From Prolixibacteraceae bacterium (lineage in GTDB: Bacteria > Bacteroidota > Bacteroidia > Bacteroidales > Prolixibacteraceae): DNA of 39,287 bases. Where the stretch lies: NCBI GenBank assembly GCA_021740385.1, contig JAIOZY010000047.1, positions 1 to 39,287 of the forward strand. The letters run 5' to 3'. Shown here piece by piece: positions 27,601 to 34,294 of the stretch; position 1 is the stretch's first letter, and every line of letters starts with the position of its first letter. A model generated the notes under the pieces. The model saw only the letters and a list, made by a program, of their open reading frames with translations, was not told where the DNA came from and made no database searches. Made by a program: the position numbers and the translations under genes.

Positions 27601-30177
27601 GAAGGTGCAGCTATTTATGGCGGGTTCGACGGAACGGAAACCGAGGTAAGTCAACGGGATAATTTTGGCGTGGGCGAAGCCAACGAAACCATTTTAAGCG
27701 GTGATATTGGCACAGTTGGCAATAATTCCGATAACTGCTACAATGTTTTTTGCCATATCGATGGATATGGATTAACCAATTCGGCCATTCTTGATGGATT
27801 TACCATTACAGGCGGAAATGCTAATGGTTCTTGGTGGTATGACATGATTGGAGGGGGAATGATCAACGAAAACAATTCCCCTACAATACGAAATGTTGCA
27901 TTTGTTAACAACAGGGCTTTTGAAGCAGGTGGTATGTGTTGTGAAAATGCATCACCAAACCTTTCAAATGTTACATTTACAAATAACTCGGCCTATAGTA
28001 TGAATGCAGGTGCTTTATATATAGATGGCGGATCACCCCAAATAACCAATTGTTCTTTCACCGGGAATTCTTCAAACAAGAATGGCGGGGCAATTTATAT
28101 TAGTTCGTCGTCAACTGTAATTACAAATGCCCTTATTTGCGACAACACTACCGGAGAAATGGGCGGAGGAATTTACATTTCCAGTTCACCCGTATTTAAC
28201 AATGCAACCATCAGCAACAACAGTACGACAGGCACAGGTACTTATGATGGTGGCGGGGGCATTTATTTTGCATCCGGTTCAGATGCCGATTTTAACAATT
28301 GCATTATCTATGGCAATCAAGCCGCAAATAACCAGGGTCATCAAATTAGCTTAACCGGTTATTCTACGGCAAAAGGAACACTCAATTATTGTTGCTACTC
28401 AAACGGTTCGAATGATACTTACGATGACTGGTATTTAACTACAACAAACAACAACATCACGTCCAATCCCCAATTTGTTGATGCAGGAAACAGCGACTAT
28501 CGCGTTTACGGAAATTCACCTTGCGTTGATACGGGTAACAACAGTTACAACAGCGAAACAACCGATATACGCGGCCAGGCCCGGAAACAAAGCACCATCG
28601 ACATGGGGGCCTACGAATGGACCAGCGGTGTAGATCCCTTTTACCCTGTTGCCACCTGGACCGGCAATACCAGCACGGCATGGAACATTGCCGGCAACTG
28701 GGACATTGCACAGGTTCCCGGTGCATCAAACGATGTTACCATTCCCGATGTAAGTAACGACCCGATTGTTAGCAGCGCCGAAAGTTGCAACAACCTCACC
28801 ATTGAATCGGGTGCTGTATTAACCATTGACCCCGGCGGAACACTTTCTGTTGACGGCACCCTGACCAACAATGCCGGTAACGACGGGCTGTTACTGCAAT
28901 CGACCGTATCGGGCACCGGTAAACTAAAGAACAACACGGTGGGAGTACCGGCCAAAGTGCAACAATACCTCGTGGCCAACCAGTGGCATTACATGGGGAT
29001 CCCGTTCACCGGTTCACACAATGCCGATGCTGCATTCCCGGGACTGTGGGCCATGAGTAACAACGAAGCATCAGCCTCGGATGGAAGTGAATCGGGATGG
29101 GCATACTTAGATGACCTCGACCAGGTATCGGCCGGGAACGGTTATGCCATTTACCACGACCTCGACACAAATTTCATGATGCTGGGAACCTTGGTTACCG
29201 GCGAAAAAGCAGTGAATACCTCCTTCACTAACGAAGGATGGAACTTTATTGCCAACCCCTACCCCTGCACCGTTGACTGGGGCGTGGTGAACAGCAACCT
29301 CGCCAATGTAAACAATGCCATTTACGTGTGGGATCCAACCCTGAACAGCGGAAACGGAACCTATGCAACCTATATTGACGGTACCGGCACAAACGGGCAA
29401 ACACAATACATTGCCCCCATGCAGGGCTTCTTTGTAAAAGGCAACACCGGCGCAGGCTCGGTCTCCTTTACCAACGATGCCAAAACGGCCGAAGCTTCTA
29501 CTTTTAAAAGCGAAAGCCTGCAAAGCATCATCCGCCTTGCGACATCCGATGCCAACGGGTTTGAGGATGAAACTGTCATCCGCATTAAAACCACGGCAAC
29601 AAACGGGTTCGACGGGCAAATGGATGCGTACAAACTGAAAGCAAACACGCTTACACCGCAACTTTACAGCGCGTACAACGGCGATGAGTATTCCATCAAC
29701 TCCATACCACAGGTGGATGAAGAACTGATCATTCCACTTGAATTGATGGTCAAAACCAACGGTGAGCATACCGTTGCCCTGTCGGAACTCAGCAACTATA
29801 ATTACCCGTACCCGCTGATTCTGAAAAACCCGGCTACCGGTGAAACCGTGAACCTGCAAAGCGAAAACTACCACTTTGAAGCTTCGGAAGGCGAAACCGT
29901 TTCACTGCAACTCGGGTTCTCCAATTCAACGGTTTCTTCGGATGAATGGTTAAGAAACAACCTCTACCTGTGGTCCGAAAACCAAAGCATTGTTGTTAGC
30001 AGCATGGGCAATATCGCGAGCGAAGTGGCCGTGCTTAATGCCAGCGGACAAGTGGTTTACCGTGCTAATGTGCAAACCAATGAACTATGGATACCTGTGA
30101 GCACAACGGGCATGTACATTGTGCGCGTTAAACCCGAAAACGGGGCCGTGTATAACGGAAAGGTGGTGGTAAGGTAG
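21610..30177 (+). CDS. Giant beta-helix surface protein A3, six modules, T9SS-exported
   Basis: The frame is open from 21445, but that overlaps the small gene. The ATG at 21610 begins a proper signal peptide ('MKRNFTIKQYITLFSMLFLF', ending near 'GISIQGKAK'), giving 2855 residues. Six beta-helix modules start at 21700, 22903, 24040, 25114, 26269 and 27406, each opening with a '(I/V)(I/V)Y(V/A)D' strand and 'IWxAxGTYxP', and closing with 'SPCV(D/N)(T/S)G...YNSE..DLRG' and 'IDMG(C/A)YEW/YT'. The C-terminal region (28651-30177) is shared with A1 and A2 and ends in a T9SS type A signal ('YNGKVVVR'). A fibre-like surface protein is expected, roughly 300 kDa. Adhesin or matrix function is inference; no catalytic motif is seen. 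Confidence 0.92.
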   Translation: MKRNFTIKQYITLFSMLFLFLGISIQGKAKVIYVDGSAEGKNDGTSWADAFSLVQYALDDAISGDEIWISWGTYKPSNEIGGTGYRYKTFQMVEGVGIYGGFRGVETSKSQRVNYGHGETYETILSGDYSPGCYHVFYHPSGTGLTSAAILDGVTITDGNADGTGDHLFGGGMYNDGCSPTLNNVTFISNDASYGGAMCNNQSADPTITNSSFINNTATNEGGAIYNNNTSSASVTSTTFTQNQAHYGGAVSTKNSSNIEIGNSLITSNTASSQGGAFYLSGSTYTITNTTFSSNEATDDGGGIAVIGGSLTCNNCIIWENSAGRDGNEIFMNSSATAATLNYSCYSNGTDDVVDETGTFDATNNCTTENPKFVDAAGDDYTLHGTSPCVDTGNNTYNSESEDLRGQTRVQDGTIDMGCYEWTYPIDPSVKIIYVDDDASGDDDGQNWTDAYTSFQNALDEATSGDEIWVADGTYYPTTEVGGTGSRYQAFQMVEGVEIYGGFAGTESAVSERTGFGPGETNETILSGDIGTQGNNSDNCYHVFYHPDGLGLTSAAVLNGFTITGGNADSSTPHSLGGGIHNINNSPTLENLNLISNSAYGGGGIYNQNSSSTITNVYITSNSAQFGGGIRNYEASPVITNALIVSNSVTEDGAGVYNSWYSSPTLTNVTITGNSADDEGGGLYNDFDGLPVLNNCIVWGNSAATNGNQFYIKTATVTLNYSCYSNGTGDVYDNSGNGTLTATNSITNNPMFVSPTNSDYRLLGTSPCVDTGNNSYNSETYDLRGEDRIQNTTIDMGCYEYTSGTDPAAAIIYVDADQPDDNDDGYSWATAKNSLQAALDLAYSGYQIWIADGYYYPTTSVGGTGTRYYAFQMVEGVEIYGGFAGTESAVSERSDYGYGNTNETILSGNLGSPSSTDDNCYHVFYNTSSLGLTNDAVLDGVTITGGNANGADINSHEAKGGGMFIDGSPTLNNVAIISNSAVYGGGLYVDESLPIVTNALIASNTATYNGAGICNNFAAPTLNNATIVGNTAGTNGGGLYNLKRNDHGTTTLNNCIVWGNSANNDGNQLWTHSIEVDLNYSCYSNGSGDVYEYPSTYITANNSITSNPKFVDAPNGDYTLYGNSPCVDTGNNSYNSETYDLRGEDRVQNTTIDMGCYEYTSGTDPANCIVYVDADGGNDSNNGLSWGAAKQTLQAALEYVTSGDQIWVAAGTYKPTSPWDETVDGDRDFHFRMVEGVEIYGGFAGTESAVSERTSFGHGETNETILSGDIGTEGDNSDNCYHVFYHPDGLGLTSAAVLDGFTITGGNANYTTGSLDYKHYNGGGIYNDHNSPSFTNVTIVSNTTAGKAGGIHNYYSSPSITNSKIISNTADNWGGGMYNGYSSSPSIANTLIASNTGMGGGGIFNRSSSHPVLTNTTIVENLSTNDGGGIENHDVQLAYSTLNNCIIWGNTAYNDGDQICTSNNVTMNNCCYANQSGDITGTPTVSNCTTANPKFVDAPNDDYTLYGNSPCVNTGEDSYNSETYDLRGEDRVQNFTIDMGCYEYTSGTDPENSIIYVDANSGNDSNNGFSWGNAKQTLQAGLDLAYDGDQVWVASGTYTPSSAYDLAETGDRDYHFRMIEGVAIYGGFAGTESAVSERTGFGPGGTNETTLSGDIGTGGDDSDNCYHVLYNPDGLGLTSAAVLDGFTITGGNADGSAPHSSGGGIYNDNNSPTLENLNLTSNSALGGGGIYISNSSPTITNVYLTSNNAMSGGGMRNYHSSPVITNALIASNTVTHDGAGVYNSHSTPTLTNVTIAGNTAADEGGGLYNYVDGLPVLNNCIVWGNSATYGKQFYIHTATVTLDYTCYSNGTGDVNDNSGTGTLTATNSITNNPKFNDAAGGDYTLYGTSPCVDSGSDAHNSETTDLRGQARKQSTIDMGAYEWTSGTDPDFAIIYADADQADDSGDGLSWATAKQTLQAALDMAVAGEQVWVAAGTYTPTTNTVYGAGSRYKTFQMIEGAAIYGGFDGTETEVSQRDNFGVGEANETILSGDIGTVGNNSDNCYNVFCHIDGYGLTNSAILDGFTITGGNANGSWWYDMIGGGMINENNSPTIRNVAFVNNRAFEAGGMCCENASPNLSNVTFTNNSAYSMNAGALYIDGGSPQITNCSFTGNSSNKNGGAIYISSSSTVITNALICDNTTGEMGGGIYISSSPVFNNATISNNSTTGTGTYDGGGGIYFASGSDADFNNCIIYGNQAANNQGHQISLTGYSTAKGTLNYCCYSNGSNDTYDDWYLTTTNNNITSNPQFVDAGNSDYRVYGNSPCVDTGNNSYNSETTDIRGQARKQSTIDMGAYEWTSGVDPFYPVATWTGNTSTAWNIAGNWDIAQVPGASNDVTIPDVSNDPIVSSAESCNNLTIESGAVLTIDPGGTLSVDGTLTNNAGNDGLLLQSTVSGTGKLKNNTVGVPAKVQQYLVANQWHYMGIPFTGSHNADAAFPGLWAMSNNEASASDGSESGWAYLDDLDQVSAGNGYAIYHDLDTNFMMLGTLVTGEKAVNTSFTNEGWNFIANPYPCTVDWGVVNSNLANVNNAIYVWDPTLNSGNGTYATYIDGTGTNGQTQYIAPMQGFFVKGNTGAGSVSFTNDAKTAEASTFKSESLQSIIRLATSDANGFEDETVIRIKTTATNGFDGQMDAYKLKANTLTPQLYSAYNGDEYSINSIPQVDEELIIPLELMVKTNGEHTVALSELSNYNYPYPLILKNPATGETVNLQSENYHFEASEGETVSLQLGFSNSTVSSDEWLRNNLYLWSENQSIVVSSMGNIASEVAVLNASGQVVYRANVQTNELWIPVSTTGMYIVRVKPENGAVYNGKVVVR
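21700..28650 (+). repeat. Six tandem beta-helix modules of A3
   Basis: Module starts are 21700, 22903, 24040, 25114, 26269 and 27406; lengths are ~1.07-1.24 kb. Module edges are nearly identical in DNA between several modules (the segment encoding 'MVEGVEIYGGFAGTESAVSE' in modules 2, 3 and 4; 'YNSETYDLRGEDR' at the ends of 2, 3 and 4), while the centres vary. Modules 2 and 5 are the most alike over their full length. Confidence 0.9.
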
Positions 30178-30224
30178 GCCTCCTTTCTAAGAGGCTGTTC
30201 TAAAAGTGATTAAAACTACAATAT

Positions 30225-30256
30225 GAATTGCCGTCGGATAAATCCGACGGCAATTC
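30225..30256. repeat. Perfect 15-bp inverted repeat
   Basis: GAATTGCCGTCGGAT (30225-30239) is followed by AA and its exact reverse complement (30242-30256). There is no T tract after it. It could act as a bidirectional terminator stem, an mRNA 3' stabiliser or an extragenic palindromic repeat. Confidence 0.75.
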
Positions 30257-30273
30257 TGTTCTACACCACAACC

Positions 30274-30292
30274 GGGCTTTAGCCCATTTTTT
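30274..30292 (+). terminator. Intrinsic terminator candidate after A3
   Basis: GGGCT-TT-AGCCC (30274-30285) is followed directly by ATTTTTT. The stem is short (5 bp) but G/C-rich with a good T tract, 97 bp after the A3 stop. The same GGGCTnnAGCCC core also occurs in the MITE-like element, so it may be of repeat origin. Confidence 0.5.
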
Positions 30293-30541
30293 CAAGCAGT
30301 TGAGCCCTGTGCTGATCAGCATCATTTATCGGCAATTCATAGACAGCCAATTATCACACAGCCTGTTCAACCCGGGGGTGCCGGGGAAAAGACACACATC
30401 ATGGCCGATCAACCGTCCTTCGCAAAAGGGACAAAGTTGTATCGGCCATTGTTGTATCAACCAACATTTTTAAAGCCCGTTTTCAAATCAACCGGCATTT
30501 CATTACTTTAGCACCCCGGGAAATTTATTTACGATTGAATA

Positions 30542-33500
30542 ATGCTGAAAACCGTTTTTACGCTGATCTTTCTTTCCATCGTCTTTGCCTTACCTGCACA
30601 GGTCGTCATTAACGAAGCTTCAAACAGAAATTATTCACAAATTACTGATGAAGACGGCGAGTATCACGACTGGATAGAATTATATAATACAAGCGCTTCT
30701 GATATAAACCTGTCGGGATGGACATTGAGCGACAACCCGGATAATATGGCAAAATGGGAATTCGGGAATGCCACCATTCCTGCAAACGGTTTTTTACTGA
30801 TACATGCCTCGGGAAAAGACCGGAAAGTGCTTGGCGAATCTCAGCATTGGGAAAGCGCTGTGCTCCCTTCCGATGTGTTTGCCTATAAAGTCCCCAATTC
30901 AGCAATTCCATCAAACTGGGTCACCCGGGGTTTTAACGATGCATCGTGGCAAACGGGTTCAGCCGGTTTTGGCTATGGCGACGACGACGACGAGACAACC
31001 GTCCCCTCAGGCACCGTTTCGGTATACATTCGCAAGAAATTCAATGTTCCCGACAAAACAGCCATCACCGGCGCAATACTGCATGTTGATTACGACGATG
31101 GTTTCATCGCTTACCTGAACGGACAAATTGTTGCCCGGGCTAACATCAACCCGAATCCCGACTGGAATACATTTACCAACGGCAACCATGAAGCTGCCAT
31201 GTACAACGGCGGAAGCCCCGAGGTATTTGAAATCGATCAGGAAGAACTGAACTCGATACTTGTTGAAGGAGAAAACATTTTGGCTATTGAGGTTCACAAC
31301 ACGAGCAATACCTCGTCCGATTTAACACTGATACCTTTTCTCTCCTTTTCACTTTCCGAGGGAAAATCCTATTTTCAACCCATACCCGGATGGTTCGATG
31401 GGAATTCGGCCGCGCAATTGCATACTAACTTCAAATTAAAAACGAAAGGAGAAGAGCTTTTTCTTTCAAAAGGCGCTGTTGTTATCGACTCCATTGATGT
31501 ACCTAAAATATTTGTCGATCAGTCGTTTGGAAGGGTTACCAATGGTGCCCGTCAAACAGGTATTTTTATTGAAGCAACACCTGGAGCAAGCAATAACACC
31601 TCTTCGGCAAACACAAACGGGTATACCGGCAAACCAACCTTTAGCTTCGAGGCCGGTTTTTACAATGCCTCGCTCAGTGTTTCAATTTCAACAAGCGAAC
31701 CAAACTCAATTATTCGCTACACGGTTAATGGCAGTGAGCCAACTGCTGCTTCAACCCGCTATTCCGTACCGGTTAGCATAAGCACCACAAGCACGCTGAA
31801 AGCACGCTGCTTTTCCAACAATAAATTACCGGGCGAAACAACTGTTGCCACCTACCTTATCAATGAAGATTTTTCACTACCTGTTTTATCAGTCTCTGCC
31901 AAACATGATGAGATATTTGGCGCTTCGGGCATTTTTACCAACTACAACGACACGTGGGACATACCGGCCTATGCAGAATATTTCGAAAACGATAATTCGC
32001 TTGCATTCAGCCAGGATGTCGGCATGCAGGTTGATGGTGGCGCCGGTGGAAGCCGCTCCCACCCGCAACACTCGTTCCGCATTGAACCCGGCAACCGCAG
32101 CCTTGGCGATGGCGACCTGAAGTACAAACTGATGCACCGCCGGCCAAACCGGGATAATTACCCCTCATTTTATGTGCGCAACGGAAGCAACCAATACCTC
32201 ACACTGCCCTACAAAGATGGGCTGGAGGTTACAGCACTGGGAAGGAATACCTACACGTACTATTCAGCCTATCAACCCATTGTAGTTTTCATAAACGGCG
32301 AATATTTCGGCGTATATGAACTCCGCGAAAAAATCAACGACGATTTTCTTGAAGACAACTACGGCATGAACATCGATTCACTCGATTTCCTGGGTGTCAG
32401 TTATTTTAAAGGGCAACAGCTTGAAGCACTCCGGGGATCAATCGATCCGTTTATTGATGACTTTAACCGGTTTCAGGATATGAATATCCATGCTGACAAT
32501 TATCTTGATGAAGTTGACAAATTTCTCGATATTAAAAGTTATACCGATTACATTATTGCCGAATCGTGGGTAGCAAATAACGACTGGCCTTACAACAACA
32601 TCAAACTATTCAGGTGCCAAAGTACGGGTTACCGCTGGCAGTGGGCAATAAACGATCTTGAGTGGGGGCTTAATCCCAATGGCTGGACTACCTCTTCATT
32701 CGACCACATTGAGTACATGATTGAGCAGGGACAATGGAATTACTACACCGGCTACTGGTACAACATGATGCAGAACCCCGATTACAAAGCCTATTTTATC
32801 AACCGCTTTGCCGACCTGATGAACACCAGCTACCACTTCTCGGTTATCGGGCCGCTCGAAAACCAAATGTTCAACGAGATTTATCCTGAGATGGACGGCG
32901 AATTCGAAAAATGGGGAAATTCGAACATTACCGCCCAAATGAACTCCTTCACCCGTAACCACGATACTTTCCGCAGCGAACTGGAAAGGAGGGGGCCGCA
33001 GGTAAGAAGACATTTGCAGTCGCACTACGGGCTTTCACACCAGGTAACCGTTACCCTCGATGTAGAACCAGTCGGTGCCGGAAGTATAAAAATCAGTACC
33101 ATTACACCGGTTCATTATCCGTGGGAGGGAATTTACTTCACCGATGTACCCATTGAAATTGAGGCAATTCCGAATCCCGGGTACGTTTTTGCAGCATGGG
33201 GAAATAACACTTTTATTGATGATATTGCCAATGCCTGCCAAACCGGGGAACTCACAGGCACTGCCTTGAATTTCACCGCTTATTTCGATGAAAGCGCAAA
33301 CAGTTACGAGGGAATAGCAATCAGCGAATTCAACTACAAGCCGGGCAAAGGGCTCGATAACCCCGACTGGATTGAACTGTGCAATTTCGGGCCTGCCGAA
33401 GTGAACATAAAAGACTGGTACATAACCGATGATAACCCGGAACATGTTTTTATTTTTAGCGATGACTTCATCATGGCCCCCGGCCAGCGGATTATAATAA

Positions 33501-34087
33501 CCGACGAAAAAGATAAATTCAGGAAAAACTATCCGGGCGTGGCATTGTATGCTAAAGAAATGAACTTTGGGCTTGCCTCGCCCGAGGACGAAATTAATGT
33601 ATACAACAAAACAGGCGAACCGGTTGCATCGGTCCGCTATTCCGACCACTATCCCTGGGCATTATGTAACGATGATTACGGGCGCACACTTGAATTACGT
33701 ACACCGGGAGCAAACCCCGATCAACCAAGTGCTTGGTTCAGAGGATGCGTTGGTGGTTCTCCAGGAACAGCCTATCAGTATTGCGAAGAAGAAACCGTAT
33801 CGTCGCCGCCATTGCTCACAACCAATTTTGACTTAAAAGTCTACCCGGTTCCGGCAACCAACATGATAAACATTGACCTGCGGCTTGATAAAAACGATTT
33901 GAATTGTTCAATTTACCTATACGATATGATGGGGAAACTTGTGAAAACCACTCAGGTTGAAAAAGTAACTGCCGGGTTGAAAACGGTTAAACTCCCGGTT
34001 GAAAACTTACGGGAAGGCATTTATTTTCTAAGGATTTCAACGTTGGGAAAAGATTATACAACAAAAGTATTGAAAGTCAAAAATTAA
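30542..34087 (+). CDS. T9SS-exported CotH-kinase family protein with lamin-tail domains
   Basis: This 1181-residue protein has a signal peptide ('MLKTVFTLIFLSIVFALPAQ'). A lamin-tail domain follows (~22-95: 'INEASN', 'DWIELYNTSASDINLSGWTL'), then a jelly-roll-like segment (~100-250) and a chitobiase C-terminal-like/FN3-associated domain (~360-440: 'SIIRYTVNGSEPT'). The CotH kinase domain spans ~450-830 ('GVYELREKINDDF', 'DYIIAESWVANNDWPYNNIK', 'WQWAINDLEWGLN'). An InlB-B-like repeat (~840-920), a second lamin-tail domain (~925-1060) and a T9SS type A tail ('YPVPATNMINIDL' to 'KVLKVKN') finish it. CotH proteins in spore formers are protein kinases; activity here is inferred from family. It should be secreted or surface-bound. 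Confidence 0.92.
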   Translation: MLKTVFTLIFLSIVFALPAQVVINEASNRNYSQITDEDGEYHDWIELYNTSASDINLSGWTLSDNPDNMAKWEFGNATIPANGFLLIHASGKDRKVLGESQHWESAVLPSDVFAYKVPNSAIPSNWVTRGFNDASWQTGSAGFGYGDDDDETTVPSGTVSVYIRKKFNVPDKTAITGAILHVDYDDGFIAYLNGQIVARANINPNPDWNTFTNGNHEAAMYNGGSPEVFEIDQEELNSILVEGENILAIEVHNTSNTSSDLTLIPFLSFSLSEGKSYFQPIPGWFDGNSAAQLHTNFKLKTKGEELFLSKGAVVIDSIDVPKIFVDQSFGRVTNGARQTGIFIEATPGASNNTSSANTNGYTGKPTFSFEAGFYNASLSVSISTSEPNSIIRYTVNGSEPTAASTRYSVPVSISTTSTLKARCFSNNKLPGETTVATYLINEDFSLPVLSVSAKHDEIFGASGIFTNYNDTWDIPAYAEYFENDNSLAFSQDVGMQVDGGAGGSRSHPQHSFRIEPGNRSLGDGDLKYKLMHRRPNRDNYPSFYVRNGSNQYLTLPYKDGLEVTALGRNTYTYYSAYQPIVVFINGEYFGVYELREKINDDFLEDNYGMNIDSLDFLGVSYFKGQQLEALRGSIDPFIDDFNRFQDMNIHADNYLDEVDKFLDIKSYTDYIIAESWVANNDWPYNNIKLFRCQSTGYRWQWAINDLEWGLNPNGWTTSSFDHIEYMIEQGQWNYYTGYWYNMMQNPDYKAYFINRFADLMNTSYHFSVIGPLENQMFNEIYPEMDGEFEKWGNSNITAQMNSFTRNHDTFRSELERRGPQVRRHLQSHYGLSHQVTVTLDVEPVGAGSIKISTITPVHYPWEGIYFTDVPIEIEAIPNPGYVFAAWGNNTFIDDIANACQTGELTGTALNFTAYFDESANSYEGIAISEFNYKPGKGLDNPDWIELCNFGPAEVNIKDWYITDDNPEHVFIFSDDFIMAPGQRIIITDEKDKFRKNYPGVALYAKEMNFGLASPEDEINVYNKTGEPVASVRYSDHYPWALCNDDYGRTLELRTPGANPDQPSAWFRGCVGGSPGTAYQYCEEETVSSPPLLTTNFDLKVYPVPATNMINIDLRLDKNDLNCSIYLYDMMGKLVKTTQVEKVTAGLKTVKLPVENLREGIYFLRISTLGKDYTTKVLKVKN

Positions 34088-34093
34088 TTTTAT

Positions 34094-34164
34094 TGGGACG
34101 GGCGAATTGGGACGTGAGATTTTTAAGCTCACGATATTCGGGCGAATGCAATTCGCCTGTCCCA
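34094..34164. repeat. Extragenic inverted repeat after the CotH gene
   Basis: TGGGACGGGCGAATT (34094-34108) pairs with AATTCGCCTGTCCCA (34150-34164) with one mismatch. Inside, GTGAG...CTCAC forms a second stem. A related sequence (GGGACGTGCG, ATTCGCCCG) occurs at ~37370-37424 after the lipoprotein gene. It lies 6 bp after the CotH stop, so it may work as a terminator or mRNA-end structure. Confidence 0.7.
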
Positions 34165-34201
34165 AATCGCATGTCCCAAATCACGTCCCCATACATGGCA
34201 A

Positions 34202-34269
34202 AACCTTATTTTCCCGATTTCAACCTTCGTAAAATATATACACCAACTACCACATTTAACCTTATTTTA
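34202..34269. repeat. RAYT-type repeat, half copy (R1)
   Basis: It contains AACCTTATTTT, CCGATTTCAACCTTCGTAA and a terminal AACCTTATTTTA, the same ordered blocks as the right arms of the repeats at 37500-37565 and 39150-39217. No left arm is seen. It lies between the converging CotH and GH20 genes. Confidence 0.7.
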
Positions 34270-34294
34270 CCCCCTTAAAAGATTCGATTGTTTT

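Larger units (their letters stand above)
30178..30541. other. Non-coding gap between A3 and the CotH gene
   Basis: This 364-bp stretch has no convincing gene. It holds a GAGGCTGTTCTAAAAG sequence at ~30191 that resembles an insertion-sequence end without a visible partner, a perfect palindrome (30225-30256), a terminator candidate (30274-30292) and a weak -7-like box TACTTTAG at 30504-30511 upstream of the CotH gene. An open frame at 30228-30473 has no signal or family features. Confidence 0.6.

Noticed and set aside
21700-28650. CRISPR-like array
   Set aside because: The periodic repeats are ~1.1 kb protein modules in one reading frame, not short repeats with unique spacers; no cas gene is present.
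29107-29874. 255-residue open frame antisense to the A3 C-terminal region (also 13801-14349 and 15538-15906 antisense in A2)
   Set aside because: These lie opposite strongly supported coding sequence, recur in the paralogues wherever the sense protein is conserved, and show no signal peptide or family motif. They are by-products of codon usage in the sense strand.
30228-30473. 81-residue open frame between A3 and the CotH gene
   Set aside because: It starts in a perfect palindrome and crosses a terminator; it has no recognisable protein features.
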